Assembly: GCA_018401015.1 (NCBI GenBank)
Contig: JAGYLP010000002.1
Coordinates: 124,001-188,000 of the forward strand
Reading direction: 5' to 3'
Source: Bacteroidales bacterium
GTDB lineage: Bacteria > Bacteroidota > Bacteroidia > Bacteroidales > M50B96
Length of the DNA: 64,000 bases
Shown: positions 36,933 to 46,766 of the stretch, piece by piece
Numbering within the stretch: the stretch's first letter is position 1
Layout: each line of letters begins with the position of its first letter
Notes under the pieces: model-generated
The model's input: only the letters and a program-made list of their open reading frames with translations
The model's database searches: none
Told to the model about the DNA's origin: nothing
Made by a program: the position numbers and the translations under genes

Positions 36933-37937
36933 ATGCGTATTTTATTTTTTATTCTTTTCAGTTTTCTTTTCAGTCAAACAGCTTTTTCCCAGCCAAAGAG
37001 TTTAATACAGTGGATGGATTTCGAAGAAGCCTTAGCAAAGCATGAACAGCAACCCAAAGTCCTTCTGATCGATATGTACACCGATTGGTGTGGATGGTGC
37101 AAGGTGTTGGATACAACCACTTTTGCTAATGCTGGTATTGCGAATTATATCAATTCCAATTTTTACCCTGTTAAGTTCAATGCCGAAGGTTTCGATACGA
37201 TTACTTATCGGTCGAAAGTTTATACCAACCAGGGTAGTGGTCGACGGCCAACACACGATTTGGCTAAGGAGCTTTTAAAAGGACGACTCTCATATCCGTC
37301 GATAGTTTACATCGACGATGCATGGAATGTTTATCCGGTGGCAGGTTATTTAAAGCCGGAGCAGATTGAGCCTATTCTGGCTTATTTTGTCGAGAAGGCT
37401 AATAAATCGGTTCCTTACGATGACTTTAATGCAAGTTTCGAAAAAGTGATTCGGGGTAATCCTCCGATGAAGGATTTAGTGAAGTGGATGGAGTTTCCGG
37501 AGGCTATCCGACAAAATAGCTTGGCTCCTAAAAAAGTACTCGTGAATGTGTATTCTTCTTTGGGGTATTCCTCTCGCATGATGATGCAGGATATTTTCAC
37601 CGATCCTGTTTTAGCGGCTTATATCAATGAAAACTATTATCCGGTGCGGGTAGAGGCAGAGCGTACCGATACGATAGTGGTGAATCAACAGGTTTTTATT
37701 AACGAGCAAAAAGTTAAAAACTATCCTCATCAATTGGCCATTGCCTTATTGAATGGTCAGGTTCAGTATCCAAGCCTGGTATTCATCAATGAGCAAGGGC
37801 AGGTTGTCAATAAGATCAGTGGATTTTTAAAGAAAGCCGATGTAGAACCACTCTTGCATTTCTTTGCAAAAGATGCTTACCAAACTCAGAAATGGGAAGA
37901 ATTCCGTCCTAATTTTAAATCGCAATTAACCGAGTAA
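36933..37937 (+). CDS. Secreted tandem thioredoxin-fold protein (second domain lacks active-site cysteines)
   Basis: A 334-aa exported protein (signal peptide ending TAFSQ) made of two homologous thioredoxin-like domains of about 150 residues. Domain 1 has an intact CGWC (C53, C56) in MYTDWCGWCKVLD. Domain 2 aligns along its length (WMDFEEALAK with WMEFPEAIRQ; NYINSNFYPVKFNAE with AYINENYYPVRVEAE), but its active-site segment reads YSSLGYSSRMM, with Gly and Ser where the cysteines were. Domain 1 may accept electrons from the DsbD-like protein upstream, while domain 2 may bind a partner or substrate. Its stop touches that of the convergent DUF4831 gene. Confidence 0.87.
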   Translation: MRILFFILFSFLFSQTAFSQPKSLIQWMDFEEALAKHEQQPKVLLIDMYTDWCGWCKVLDTTTFANAGIANYINSNFYPVKFNAEGFDTITYRSKVYTNQGSGRRPTHDLAKELLKGRLSYPSIVYIDDAWNVYPVAGYLKPEQIEPILAYFVEKANKSVPYDDFNASFEKVIRGNPPMKDLVKWMEFPEAIRQNSLAPKKVLVNVYSSLGYSSRMMMQDIFTDPVLAAYINENYYPVRVEAERTDTIVVNQQVFINEQKVKNYPHQLAIALLNGQVQYPSLVFINEQGQVVNKISGFLKKADVEPLLHFFAKDAYQTQKWEEFRPNFKSQLTE

Positions 37938-39134
37938 CTATGGGCGGCGATGCCAGTTGCTCCGGTTTATTTGGATGATGTTCCCCCAATAAGTGTCGAA
38001 TTCGATAAAAATCCGTTTGTCGTTTAAGGCTTCTACCGGGACTCTGGCGAGTGTTCCGTGTTGTGCGAGCGGAGTGCGTCCGTGAAGAATTACTTTTTTA
38101 TTTTGTATGATTTCCACATTAACCATTTCCGGGATTCGGTAAACCAAGCCCTTGTCGGTTGCCAGGGTAGAATCGAGCTGATGATAGAAACTTTCGAGCT
38201 TTTTTACTTCGGTAGTTGGCGTGATTTGGAGGTAAACTATTTCTTCAAACTCAGCTTCCTCTATGGGTAAGAAACCATCTTCTTGTGAAAAGGCAAAAAT
38301 TGGATAGAGCTGAATATTCTGTTGATCAATTGTCAGCGGAGTAATATCTTTTTGTACAGCCAATTTTGTTCGGCTTGTTTCGCCGGTAAAAAGGGGCAAA
38401 TAACTATCTTCCAGCTTATCGAACTCCTTCATAATGGTGCGGAAAGTCTCTCCTTCGGGAAATTCCTCCAGGTCGCCAATGAGCATGGCAAATTTTTCTT
38501 CCCGCATTTCGAGCATGATTTTAGCCAAGTCTTGGGCTTTGTCGCGATTGGTTTTAGTAACATATTCTTTGTTCACCACCGGCACGCGCAGGGTTGTTGA
38601 ATCGGTTTCGATAAGGCGATAAACGGTGTCATTTTTAAGGTATTGTCCTTGGGTTAGCGGGATAAAATCGGTTTGATGATTGGGCTGATTTAACAGAATA
38701 GATTTGCTTTTTGGAACATCCTGCTTTAGCTCGGTCGCCTTAGCATTGTAAGATTGTAGGATTCCTTGATCGTTCAGGCGAATAGATGGAAGTTTATTTT
38801 TCTTACCGGCATCGATTAAATAGAACTGTTCCGAGTCGGGTTCTGCAAAAATGTGAATGGTTATGTTCTCAAGGCTGTACCAGGTACTATCGCGCAGAGG
38901 GACATCGGGCATTCCGAGCAGTTCGTTGGCATAAGGTGCAAAGGGTCCGGTATGATGATGGTGTTTGTTGGCATCGGCTTCCACACGAATAATGTTTTTG
39001 GGGAGAGCATAAACAATTACATCGTTCTCAATGAAATGCTGGTTTGCTTCGTGGAGTGGAATTACTTTGATTCCGCTACAGGATGAAAGTAGAACAAGCG
39101 CCACGATGGCAAGCACGAGATTTTGTTTTCCCAT
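37938..39134 (-). CDS. DUF4831 family lipoprotein
   Basis: A 398-aa predicted lipoprotein (MGKQNLVLAIVALVLLSSCSG). The mature part matches DUF4831, a Bacteroidota-specific family: DVIVYALPKNIIRVEADANK, GPFAPYANELLGM, and the middle block NRDKAQDLAKIMLEMREEKFAMLIGDLEEFPEGETF. A histidine run (KHHHHTG) near residue 57 is notable and could bind metal. Function is unknown; location is probably the periplasmic face of a membrane. It is 61 bases downstream of the NAD(P)HX repair gene and converges with the tandem-thioredoxin gene. Confidence 0.85.
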   Translation of the reverse strand: MGKQNLVLAIVALVLLSSCSGIKVIPLHEANQHFIENDVIVYALPKNIIRVEADANKHHHHTGPFAPYANELLGMPDVPLRDSTWYSLENITIHIFAEPDSEQFYLIDAGKKNKLPSIRLNDQGILQSYNAKATELKQDVPKSKSILLNQPNHQTDFIPLTQGQYLKNDTVYRLIETDSTTLRVPVVNKEYVTKTNRDKAQDLAKIMLEMREEKFAMLIGDLEEFPEGETFRTIMKEFDKLEDSYLPLFTGETSRTKLAVQKDITPLTIDQQNIQLYPIFAFSQEDGFLPIEEAEFEEIVYLQITPTTEVKKLESFYHQLDSTLATDKGLVYRIPEMVNVEIIQNKKVILHGRTPLAQHGTLARVPVEALNDKRIFIEFDTYWGNIIQINRSNWHRRP

Positions 39135-39195
39135 AAGATTAATTCCTTTGCTGATTGGTAATAATGGGGCTAAGATACCAGAAAATTGCGGGTTA

Positions 39196-40713
39196 CTAGC
39201 AACGCGGGAATTCCTTCAATTCTTTAAACGCTTTCCCGATGCAATCGATAATATCGCCGGCCAGCATGCATTCCGGTTCAATACTATGACAAGCTATATC
39301 GCCGGCACGTCCATGCAGGTAAACGGCTAAACGACTTGCATCGATGCCTGAATATCCTTGTGATAGGAAGGAAATAATCATTCCGGTAAGGACATCGCCT
39401 GAGCCCCCTTTAGCCATTCCCGGATTGCCCGAAGGGTTGAAGTAGCATTTCCCGCCGGGCTCTGCAATCGATGTGTAAGCACCTTTCAGTACGACAATTA
39501 CATCTTTCTGACTGGCAAATTCCATTTGTTTTTGAATTCGTTCATAATGGTTTGCTGCCGGTCCTACTAGCCGTTCGAACTCTTTCAGATGGGGAGTAAG
39601 TATGGTTCCTTTGGGAATTAGATCGATGAGTTCTCGGTTTTCGGCAATAAGGTTGATGGCATCGGCATCGATTACAAGCGGATTAACACATTTGCTCATC
39701 ATGTCGGCAAGAGCTTGCATGGTATGCCGTGTTTTTCCGATTCCCGGTCCTATCCCTACTGCTGAGTAATGTTCGGTAGAAGGAATTTTACTAATCAGCT
39801 TATCGTAACTATCGATGCTTACCATTGCTTCGGGGAGGGAGGTTTGAACTACTTCGTAGCCTAATCGAGGGACGTGAATGGTGAGCAATCCTGTTCCGGT
39901 ACGCAGGCAAGCTTTGCCCGAAAGGATGGCCGCTCCAATTTTTCCATAACCACCGGCTATGAGAAAGGAGTGGCCGAATTTGCCTTTATGGTCGAATCTT
40001 TTTCGCTCTTTCAGGAAGGATCGTAGTGCTTCCGGTTCGGTTAGTTCGTAGGGCGTTTCCAATTGTTTCAGACCCTCCGGGTGCAGCCCGATGGGTAGAA
40101 TTTCCCATTGTCCGACTAGGTTTTCGTTTTCCGGGAATAGGAAGGATAATTTGGGTAATTGAAAACTCAGCGTAAAATCGGCATGGACGATGTGTTGTTT
40201 ACTCGAGCTTACGGGTTGTTCGCTAGCTAACCCGGAAGGGATATCGATGGAAATGATTGGATGCTTCGATTCATTCATGAGTTCGATCAAGGTGCCGTAG
40301 TAGCCTTCCACCGGGCGATTCAATCCTGTTCCAAACAGGGCGTCGATTAAAATGGAGTTAGGTTTTGGATTGAAAGCAGGCTGATTTGAATCGAGAAGGA
40401 TTGTTTCGATGTTTTTGGAAAGCGTTTCTTCTCGGTATCGTGCAGCATCGGGGGAGAATTCTTGCTGCTCGAAGTGGTAGATTCTTACAGGATAATTGGC
40501 CTCCTTGAGTAAGCAGGCTAGCGCGAAGCCATCGCCTCCATTGTTCCCATTTCCGCAAAAGATTTCAAATTCTTGCTGCGCATCATACCGTTTCGTGATC
40601 CAACTAAACAAGGCTTCAGCAGCCCTTTTCATCAGCAAATGCGAAGCGATAGGTTCGTGGGTAATCGTATAAGCGTCGGCTTCTCGGATTTGCGCGGAAC
40701 TAAGAATTTTCAT
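39196..40713 (-). CDS. nnr: Bifunctional NAD(P)H-hydrate epimerase / ADP-dependent NAD(P)H-hydrate dehydratase
   Basis: A 505-aa metabolite-repair enzyme that restores hydrated NADH/NADPH. The N-terminal YjeF epimerase domain (about 1-215) has FCGNGNNGGDGFALACLL and ALFGTGLNRPVEG. The C-terminal ribokinase-like dehydratase domain has HSFLIAGGYGKIGAAIL, GIGPGIGKTRHT, TPHLKEFERLVG, and the ADP-binding GNPGMAKGGSGDVLTG. Both domains are complete, and the length is typical of the fused form. Confidence 0.95.
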   Translation of the reverse strand: MKILSSAQIREADAYTITHEPIASHLLMKRAAEALFSWITKRYDAQQEFEIFCGNGNNGGDGFALACLLKEANYPVRIYHFEQQEFSPDAARYREETLSKNIETILLDSNQPAFNPKPNSILIDALFGTGLNRPVEGYYGTLIELMNESKHPIISIDIPSGLASEQPVSSSKQHIVHADFTLSFQLPKLSFLFPENENLVGQWEILPIGLHPEGLKQLETPYELTEPEALRSFLKERKRFDHKGKFGHSFLIAGGYGKIGAAILSGKACLRTGTGLLTIHVPRLGYEVVQTSLPEAMVSIDSYDKLISKIPSTEHYSAVGIGPGIGKTRHTMQALADMMSKCVNPLVIDADAINLIAENRELIDLIPKGTILTPHLKEFERLVGPAANHYERIQKQMEFASQKDVIVVLKGAYTSIAEPGGKCYFNPSGNPGMAKGGSGDVLTGMIISFLSQGYSGIDASRLAVYLHGRAGDIACHSIEPECMLAGDIIDCIGKAFKELKEFPRC

Positions 40714-41095
40714 GCTTTTGTAAGGGTTTTAAGTTACAATAAAAAGCTTCCTGAAAGGGACGATTTATCTTTCGAACAATCATCAAAAGTATGGAAACCT
40801 TTTGGAACATCCCATGACATTTCCTAGGATAAGGTTAGGATGTTCGAGCCGGTTTCCGATTAGCAAGAGGGAAAAGACAGGTCTCTATTCCTCCAGAACA
40901 GCTAACAAACGGACTGGTAGTCCAAATTGTTTAGAGTGAGGGAGTTTTTAATGCGAATCGAAGCAAGATTAGGATGAAATCGGTTGAATAGTGAGGGTTT
41001 TGATAGCAAAAAAAACAGCAAAAACAAGGGTGAATGGACCTCAAAAAATTGTTATTCAAAATCTTCTGCACCTGACCCTTATTCAAAAACCTTTC
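40714..41095. other. Intergenic region upstream of the POT transporter
   Basis: About 380 bases between divergent genes. No gene or RNA is supported; the 61-aa minus-strand ORF at 40931-41116 overlaps the promoter element and looks like chance. Confidence 0.4.
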
Positions 41096-41103
41096 TATAT
41101 TTG
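41096..41103 (+). promoter_or_regulatory. Putative -7 element TATATTTG for the POT transporter
   Basis: An exact TANNTTTG match 41 bases upstream of the start, in an AT-rich region. No clear -33 TTG at the right spacing. Confidence 0.5.
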
Positions 41104-41143
41104 TCAGGCAATTCAAAAAATTTAACTTTTAAAATTAGAATTT

Positions 41144-42676
41144 ATGTTTAAAGGACATCCAAAAGGGCTAATTGCTGCGGCTTTAGCAAATATGGGCGAG
41201 CGATTTGGTTTTTATACCATGATGGCGATATTGGCCTTATTTATTCAAGCAAAATTTGGTTTGAGTGGAACCAATACCGGTTACATTTATGCGACCTTCT
41301 ACGCTTTGATTTACATTTTAGCCTTGGTGGGAGGGGTGATTGCCGACCGCACCCGTAACTACAAGGGAACTATTATGGTAGGTCTTATTACCATGGCTCT
41401 GGGATATCTTTTAATGTCGATTCCTTCGCAAACACCCGTACCGGAAGATAAAAAGACCCTCATGTTGGTACTTACCCTTTTTGCCTTGTTTGTAATTGCC
41501 TTTGGTAACGGATTGTTCAAAGGGAACCTGCAAGCTTTGGTTGGGCAGATGTACGATAACTTGAACGACGATAAGAAGCGGGATTCCGGCTTCTCTATTT
41601 TCTATATGTTCATTAATGTAGGTGCCATTTTCGCTCCTTTTACCGCTGTTGGCGTTCGTAACTGGTGGTTAGAGCACAATGGATTTGAATATAATTCCGA
41701 CCTGCCTGCATTGTGTCATTCATATCTCAACGGAACCATTGAGGCTAATGCCAGTGCCTCTCTTCAAACCCTTGCTGATAAAGTAAGCGGAAGTCCGGTA
41801 AGTAACCTGAATGCCTTTGCCAATGAATACTTGAATGTTTTCGCTACCGGATTCCACTACGCTTTTGCGGTTGCAATTTTTGCTATGGCGATTTCCTTTG
41901 TGGTTTACATGGTAAACAAGAAATTCTTCCCGGATCCTAAAAATCATCATGCTGAAACAAATGCCGATGGAAGTAAAGTCATTGCTATGGATCCAGCCGA
42001 AGTTCGTCAACGGATGTATGCTTTGTTCGCTGTATTCGGAATCGTTATTTTCTTTTGGTTCTCTTTCCATCAAAATGGATTGACCTTAACCTATTTTGCC
42101 CGTGACTACACTTTATTGAAGATTGGAAGTTGGGATATTTCAGCTGAGATTTTTCAGTCGATGAATCCGTTCTTTGTGGTCTTCTTAACACCGGTGATTG
42201 TGGGAATTTTCGGGTATCTGAATGCCCGAGGGAAAGAACCATCAACACCTCGCAAGATTGCTATCGGTATGTTCATTGCTGCCTTAGGTTTCGTAGTGAT
42301 GGCTCTTGGATCTGTCGGAGTTCCTAATTATTCTGAGATTAATCCTGAATTGGGCGGTAGTCCACTAGCCGAGGCTCAGCGAGTAACTCCTTACTTACTC
42401 ATGGGAACTTATTTCATTTTAACGGTAGCTGAACTCTTTATATCTCCACTTGGAATTTCTTTTGTATCGAAGGTTGCTCCTCCACAATATCAGGGAGTTA
42501 TGCAGGGAGGTTGGCTCGGAGCCACTGCATTGGGTAACCAGCTGTTGTTCATCGGTGCAATCCTCTACGAATCGGTGCCAATTTGGGCTACCTGGAGTAT
42601 TTTCGTGGTAGCTTGTATCATTTCCATGGGAACCATGTTGTTTATGGTGAAGTGGTTAGAGCGTATCGCCAAATAG
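41144..42676 (+). CDS. Proton-dependent oligopeptide transporter (POT/PTR family)
   Basis: A 510-aa major-facilitator protein of the POT family, expected to import di- and tripeptides with protons. The ExxERFxYY proton-coupling motif is present in modified form (ANMGERFGFYTMM) in the first helix. Also present are GGVIADRTRNYKGTIMVG, the loop GNGLFKGNLQALVGQMYD, and the C-terminal AELFISPLGISFVSKVAPPQYQG signature. About 12-14 membrane helices can be counted, with one long periplasmic or central loop near residues 185-235. A terminator follows, so it is a single-gene unit. Confidence 0.93.
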   Translation: MFKGHPKGLIAAALANMGERFGFYTMMAILALFIQAKFGLSGTNTGYIYATFYALIYILALVGGVIADRTRNYKGTIMVGLITMALGYLLMSIPSQTPVPEDKKTLMLVLTLFALFVIAFGNGLFKGNLQALVGQMYDNLNDDKKRDSGFSIFYMFINVGAIFAPFTAVGVRNWWLEHNGFEYNSDLPALCHSYLNGTIEANASASLQTLADKVSGSPVSNLNAFANEYLNVFATGFHYAFAVAIFAMAISFVVYMVNKKFFPDPKNHHAETNADGSKVIAMDPAEVRQRMYALFAVFGIVIFFWFSFHQNGLTLTYFARDYTLLKIGSWDISAEIFQSMNPFFVVFLTPVIVGIFGYLNARGKEPSTPRKIAIGMFIAALGFVVMALGSVGVPNYSEINPELGGSPLAEAQRVTPYLLMGTYFILTVAELFISPLGISFVSKVAPPQYQGVMQGGWLGATALGNQLLFIGAILYESVPIWATWSIFVVACIISMGTMLFMVKWLERIAK

Positions 42677-42695
42677 TTTTAAAAGTATATGGATT

Positions 42696-42732
42696 AAAAA
42701 AGGCTGATGCAACCCTGTATCAGCCTTTTTTA
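42696..42732 (+). terminator. Intrinsic terminator after the POT gene
   Basis: AAAAAGGCTGATGCA and TGTATCAGCCTTTTTT form a stem with one mismatch and a short ACCC loop, ending in a T run. Confidence 0.88.
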
Positions 42733-42803
42733 TTCGAAACTTCCTTGACTACTTTTTGTTAAGAGGAAAACAACATTTAGCATGAACCTTATCGTATTGA
42801 AAG

Positions 42804-43163
42804 ATGGCTTATCAGTATATCAACCTGGAGTATTTGTATAAACATTCCAATGGAAAGATGGATGTTGTGGCTCACATGCTGCACCTGTCCAAGCTCAATG
42901 TGCAGATGTACCGCAAGGAAATGATTGAGTACTTTGTAAATGCAAGTTGGTACAAACTTGCCGAGACGGCTTTTTGGGCCAAACAAAAGTTACCTTTAGT
43001 CGGATTAGTTGATTTTTCGGCTAAAATGAATGAATTAGAGAAACTTACGCATAAAGGGGAGGACGTAGAGGCAATAGAGAAAATTATTCGTGAGTTCGAC
43101 GAAGCAGCTCCCAAGATTATTGAAGAGCTCGAAGAGGAATTACAGAAACTGATTTTAGAGTAA
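42804..43163 (+). CDS. Hpt-like helical protein lacking the phospho-accepting histidine
   Basis: A 119-aa all-helical protein. The central segment WYKLAETAFWAKQKLPLVGL followed by MNELEKLTHKGED lines up with the Hpt signature (ALAHKAKSSVAIMG...LKxFE...KEG) of Bacteroidota histidine phosphotransfer proteins. The phosphorylatable His is replaced by F57, while the following lysine (K60) and the LVGL turn remain. It could be a decoy or dimerisation module in a phosphorelay, or an unrelated four-helix protein. No histidine kinase or response regulator is adjacent. The C-terminus is strongly acidic (ELEEELQKL). Confidence 0.65.
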   Translation: MAYQYINLEYLYKHSNGKMDVVAHMLHLSKLNVQMYRKEMIEYFVNASWYKLAETAFWAKQKLPLVGLVDFSAKMNELEKLTHKGEDVEAIEKIIREFDEAAPKIIEELEEELQKLILE

Positions 43164-43267
43164 TCCTATATATCCTACCATTAGAAAAAACGGAATCTAA
43201 AGGTATCTCCTTTTGTTTCCTTAATTTTCGGGCTAATGAATTCAGTCTAAGCTGCATTTCCTCCAAG

Positions 43268-43313
43268 AAAAAAGCGAAAGTCCTCTTCGAAAAAGAGGGC
43301 TTTCGCTTTTTTT
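43268..43313. terminator. Bidirectional intrinsic terminator
   Basis: AAAAAAGCGAAAGTCCTCTT and AAGAGGGCTTTCGCTTTTTTT form a stem of about 20 bp with one G-T wobble. A and T tracts lie at either end. It separates the Hpt-like gene from the convergent aspS. Confidence 0.92.
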
Positions 43314-43329
43314 GGTATGACGGTGAGTT

Positions 43330-45075
43330 TTACTTCAATCGAAGCTCCAGCTCGTCGAGTTGATCGATTGCGATAGGCGATGGGGCATCGATCATTACAT
43401 CGCGACCGGCGTTGTTTTTTGGGAATGCGATTACGTCGCGAATTGAATCGTTACCGGCAAAGAGCGAAACCAATCGGTCGAAGCCAAAGGCAACCCCAGC
43501 ATGTGGTGGCGCACCGTACTTGAAAGCATTCATCAGGAAGCCGAACTGAGCTTGAGCTTCTTCGTGAGTAAAGCCGAGAATCGTGAACATTTCTTGCTGA
43601 AGCCGATCGTCGAAGATTCGCACCGAACCCCCACCAATTTCCACTCCGTTGATTACCAGATCGTAGGCATTAGCGCGAACGGCAGCGGGATTGCCGGCAA
43701 GGAGCTCAATGTCTTCCGGTTTGGGAGCGGTGAAAGGATGGTGCATGGCATAATAGCGTTGCGTTTCATCGTCGAATTCGAGTAAAGGAAAATCGACGAC
43801 CCAGAGTGGAGCAAACTGTTTTTTATCGCGTAAGCCAAGTTGATCGGCCATATGCAAGCGCAGTTCCGACAGTTGGGGTAAGGTTTTTTTCTTCTCACCA
43901 GCCATTACGAGGAGTAAGTCGCCGGGTTTTGCCTGCATTTGTTCTGCCCATTTAGCTAAAGCTTCGGGTTGATAAAATTTATCGACTGATGATTTAAAGC
44001 TTCCATCGGCTCCGTATTTTACATAGACCAAGCCTTTGGCTCCGATTTGCGGACGTTGAACGAATTTGGTGAGTTGGTCGAGTTCTTTTCTGCTGTATTC
44101 GGAGCAGTTAGGCGCAACGATTCCACCAACGTATTCGGCACTTTCAAATACAGGAAAATCGTAACCTTTCGTGAGTTCGGTTAGTTCGACGAATTCCATT
44201 CCAAAACGTAAGTCGGGTTTATCGCTCCCATAGCGATTCATAGCCGTTTGGTAGTCCATGCGTGGAAACTCGCCATTGAGTTCGACCCCTTTAATGGTTC
44301 GGAACAAATGCTTGGTGAGTCCTTCGAAGGTTTGCAAAATATCTTCTTGTTCTACGAAAGCCATTTCACAATCGATTTGGGTAAATTCCGGTTGTCTGTC
44401 GGCGCGAAGATCTTCGTCGCGGAAGCACTTCACAATTTGAAAATAGCGGTCGTAACCCGAAACCATCAGGAGTTGTTTGAATACTTGCGGGCTTTGAGGT
44501 AAGGCATAGAATTCACCGGGATTCATCCGCGAGGGGACCACAAAATCGCGTGCTCCTTCGGGAGTTGATTTAATGAGTACCGGCGTTTCCACTTCGAGAA
44601 ATTCTTGACCATCGAGGTATTTTCGAATTTCCTGAGCCATTTTATGACGCAGAATCAGGTTGTTCTTCACCGGATTCCGTCGCAAGTCAAGGTAGCGATA
44701 CTTCATGCGCAGCTCATCGCCCCCATCCGATTCATCTTCGATGGTAAAAGGAGGAACTTCCGATTTGTTGAGGATGTTTAATTCGTTTACAATGAGTTCG
44801 ATGTCGCCTGTGGGGAGGTTCGGGTTTTTATTACTTCTTTCCTGAACAATGCCTTTTATTTGGAGGACAAATTCTCTCCCTAATTTTTTAGCTTTCTCGA
44901 AGAGTTCGGGTTGCTTTTCCTGGTCGAAAACCAACTGAGTGATACCATATCGATCGCGTAAATCGATGAAGGTCATTCCACCAAAATTTCTGATTCGTTG
45001 GATCCATCCGCTGAGAGTAACCTGATTCCCTTGATTCGTAATGCGTAATTCGCCGCACGTGTGAGTTCTGTACAT
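43330..45075 (-). CDS. aspS: Aspartyl-tRNA synthetase
   Basis: A 581-aa class II aminoacyl-tRNA synthetase. It has the N-terminal OB-fold anticodon-binding domain ([23 protein letters not shown]) and the catalytic domain with [41 protein letters not shown] (quoted in parts: motif 2). The bacterial GAD insertion and motif 3 in [15 protein letters not shown] are also present. This is the bacterial-type AspRS. It is flanked by a terminator and a 260-base upstream gap, so it is probably transcribed alone. Confidence 0.96.
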   Translation of the reverse strand: MYRTHTCGELRITNQGNQVTLSGWIQRIRNFGGMTFIDLRDRYGITQLVFDQEKQPELFEKAKKLGREFVLQIKGIVQERSNKNPNLPTGDIELIVNELNILNKSEVPPFTIEDESDGGDELRMKYRYLDLRRNPVKNNLILRHKMAQEIRKYLDGQEFLEVETPVLIKSTPEGARDFVVPSRMNPGEFYALPQSPQVFKQLLMVSGYDRYFQIVKCFRDEDLRADRQPEFTQIDCEMAFVEQEDILQTFEGLTKHLFRTIKGVELNGEFPRMDYQTAMNRYGSDKPDLRFGMEFVELTELTKGYDFPVFESAEYVGGIVAPNCSEYSRKELDQLTKFVQRPQIGAKGLVYVKYGADGSFKSSVDKFYQPEALAKWAEQMQAKPGDLLLVMAGEKKKTLPQLSELRLHMADQLGLRDKKQFAPLWVVDFPLLEFDDETQRYYAMHHPFTAPKPEDIELLAGNPAAVRANAYDLVINGVEIGGGSVRIFDDRLQQEMFTILGFTHEEAQAQFGFLMNAFKYGAPPHAGVAFGFDRLVSLFAGNDSIRDVIAFPKNNAGRDVMIDAPSPIAIDQLDELELRLK

Positions 45076-45259
45076 GAGTTGAAAATTTTAGGGCGAAAAT
45101 AAAGGAATTTGTGAAGAATAGTTGTTTCGTTGCGAGGGCATTTCGGTGATTGTTTTAAAAAAATCCCGATGAAGGGAATAGTGCCTGTTCAGGCGGTTAA
45201 AAATGCTTAAATTGGGTGCTTTTTGGCAGCCAAAAGGGCGTTAGTTTGTCTTGGGCTTA
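45076..45259. other. Divergent intergenic region aspS / thioredoxin-men run
   Basis: The space between divergent starts totals about 260 bases. Apart from the promoter element listed next I see no gene or RNA. Confidence 0.4.
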
Positions 45260-45267
45260 TAATTTTG
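45260..45267 (+). promoter_or_regulatory. Putative -7 element TAATTTTG for the thioredoxin-menaquinone run
   Basis: A TANNTTTG match 72 bases upstream of the first gene of the nine-gene run. No well-placed -33 TTG was found, so confidence is moderate to low. Confidence 0.4.
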
Positions 45268-45338
45268 AGCGTTTCAAAATTCTTTGTAGTAAAGCAATTG
45301 AATTCAATTCATTAAAAGCAGTTTAAATCCAATTACTC

Positions 45339-46766
45339 ATGAGAAAAAACATCTTAACGATCGCTCTTTCCTTCCTGGCAATCATGGTTTTTAGCCTAGT
45401 CAGAGGTCAGGGGTATGATATCGAAGTGAAAATCAAGAATTTCGGGAGTCAGGAAATTTATATGGGTCATTATTTTGCCGATAAAACCTATGTAAAAGAT
45501 ACCGTTCAAACGAATGCCGAAGGGGTAGCTCATTTTAAAGGAGACAAGCCCTTGGAGGGAGGAATTTACTTTGTGGTATTGCCAACCAAAACCATAGCGT
45601 GGGAGTTTTTAGTCACCGACGATCAGCAGTTTGCGATGCACACCGATTCGGAAGATTACATAGGGATGTTGCAGTCGATTGGACATGTGGAGAATCAGAA
45701 GTTTTTCGAATACAGTCGGTTCATGCGCGACCGGAACAAAGAGATGGGTCAGTTCCAGGAAACCTACAAGACCGCAACTGGAGCTGAGAAAGAAGCAGTG
45801 AAAGGCAAAATAGAAGATTTACAAAAGCGAGTTCAAAAGCAATGGGATAGTTACATCGCCCAAAATCCCGGAACTTTTTTCGCCAATCTGATTAAGGCTC
45901 AAAAATATCCGGAGGTGCCTGAATTTACCGTACCCGATCATATTGCCAATAAAGACTCTGTGCTGCAGGTTAAACGCTATTATTACAATAAAAACCATTG
46001 GTTCGATAATATCGATTTTACCGATGCTCGTCTGCTTCGTACTTCTTACGTTTACAGTCGCTTACAAACCTTCTTTAACCAAATGGTTTTCGACCCGGAT
46101 ACGGTGATTGCCGAAGGGGAAAAAATTATTAAGCGGTCGGAGCCAAGTCCGGAGATGTTCCGGTATATCGTTGAATACATGCTGAATTTGAATTACGAAA
46201 CGAAACGAATGGGCATGGATAAAGTGCTGGTGCACATCGGTGAAGAGTATTATTTATCCGGTCGTGCTCATTGGGTAGAGGAAGAAAGGCTGGAGAAAAT
46301 TAAGGATCGTGTGATGAAAGTGCGTCCTAATTTGCTGGGAACAAAGGTAAAAGACATGAAGTTTGTGACGCTCGATAATTCGATAGTCAATTTATATACC
46401 CTCACTACCGATTATACGGTTTTGGCCTTTTGGGAGCCTAACTGCGGCCACTGCAAAAAAACCATCCCTAAGCTTCACGATATTTATACTGATTTGAAAT
46501 GGAATCAGGATAAAAGCATCGAAGTGATGGCTGTTTTTACTCAGGTGAAGGAATACGATGAGTGGAAAGAATTTGTCGAGGAGAAGGGTATGACCGATTG
46601 GGTGAATGCCTACGATCCTTATGGATGGAGTGGCTTCCGCGACCAATTCGACATTTATTCTACACCGACGGTGTATTTGTTGAATAAGAACAAAGAGATT
46701 ATAGCGAAACGAATTGATGTAGAGCGCATTGCCGAGTTTATCGAAAATTACGAAAGCATAAAGTAA
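45339..46766 (+). CDS. TlpA-like thioredoxin-family protein (DUF4369/DUF5106-type)
   Basis: A 475-aa exported protein. It has a signal peptide (MRKNILTIALSFLAIMVFSLVRGQ), an N-terminal DUF4369-like beta domain (YDIEVKIKNFGSQEIYMGHYF), a helical DUF5106-like middle, and a C-terminal TlpA/AhpC-type thioredoxin domain with an intact CGHC in FWEPNCGHCKKTIPKLHD and the cis-proline STPTVYLL. It is probably a periplasmic disulfide reductase. Its TAA stop is followed with no gap by the TTG start of menI, so it appears to open the menaquinone operon. Confidence 0.88.
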   Translation: MRKNILTIALSFLAIMVFSLVRGQGYDIEVKIKNFGSQEIYMGHYFADKTYVKDTVQTNAEGVAHFKGDKPLEGGIYFVVLPTKTIAWEFLVTDDQQFAMHTDSEDYIGMLQSIGHVENQKFFEYSRFMRDRNKEMGQFQETYKTATGAEKEAVKGKIEDLQKRVQKQWDSYIAQNPGTFFANLIKAQKYPEVPEFTVPDHIANKDSVLQVKRYYYNKNHWFDNIDFTDARLLRTSYVYSRLQTFFNQMVFDPDTVIAEGEKIIKRSEPSPEMFRYIVEYMLNLNYETKRMGMDKVLVHIGEEYYLSGRAHWVEEERLEKIKDRVMKVRPNLLGTKVKDMKFVTLDNSIVNLYTLTTDYTVLAFWEPNCGHCKKTIPKLHDIYTDLKWNQDKSIEVMAVFTQVKEYDEWKEFVEEKGMTDWVNAYDPYGWSGFRDQFDIYSTPTVYLLNKNKEIIAKRIDVERIAEFIENYESIK

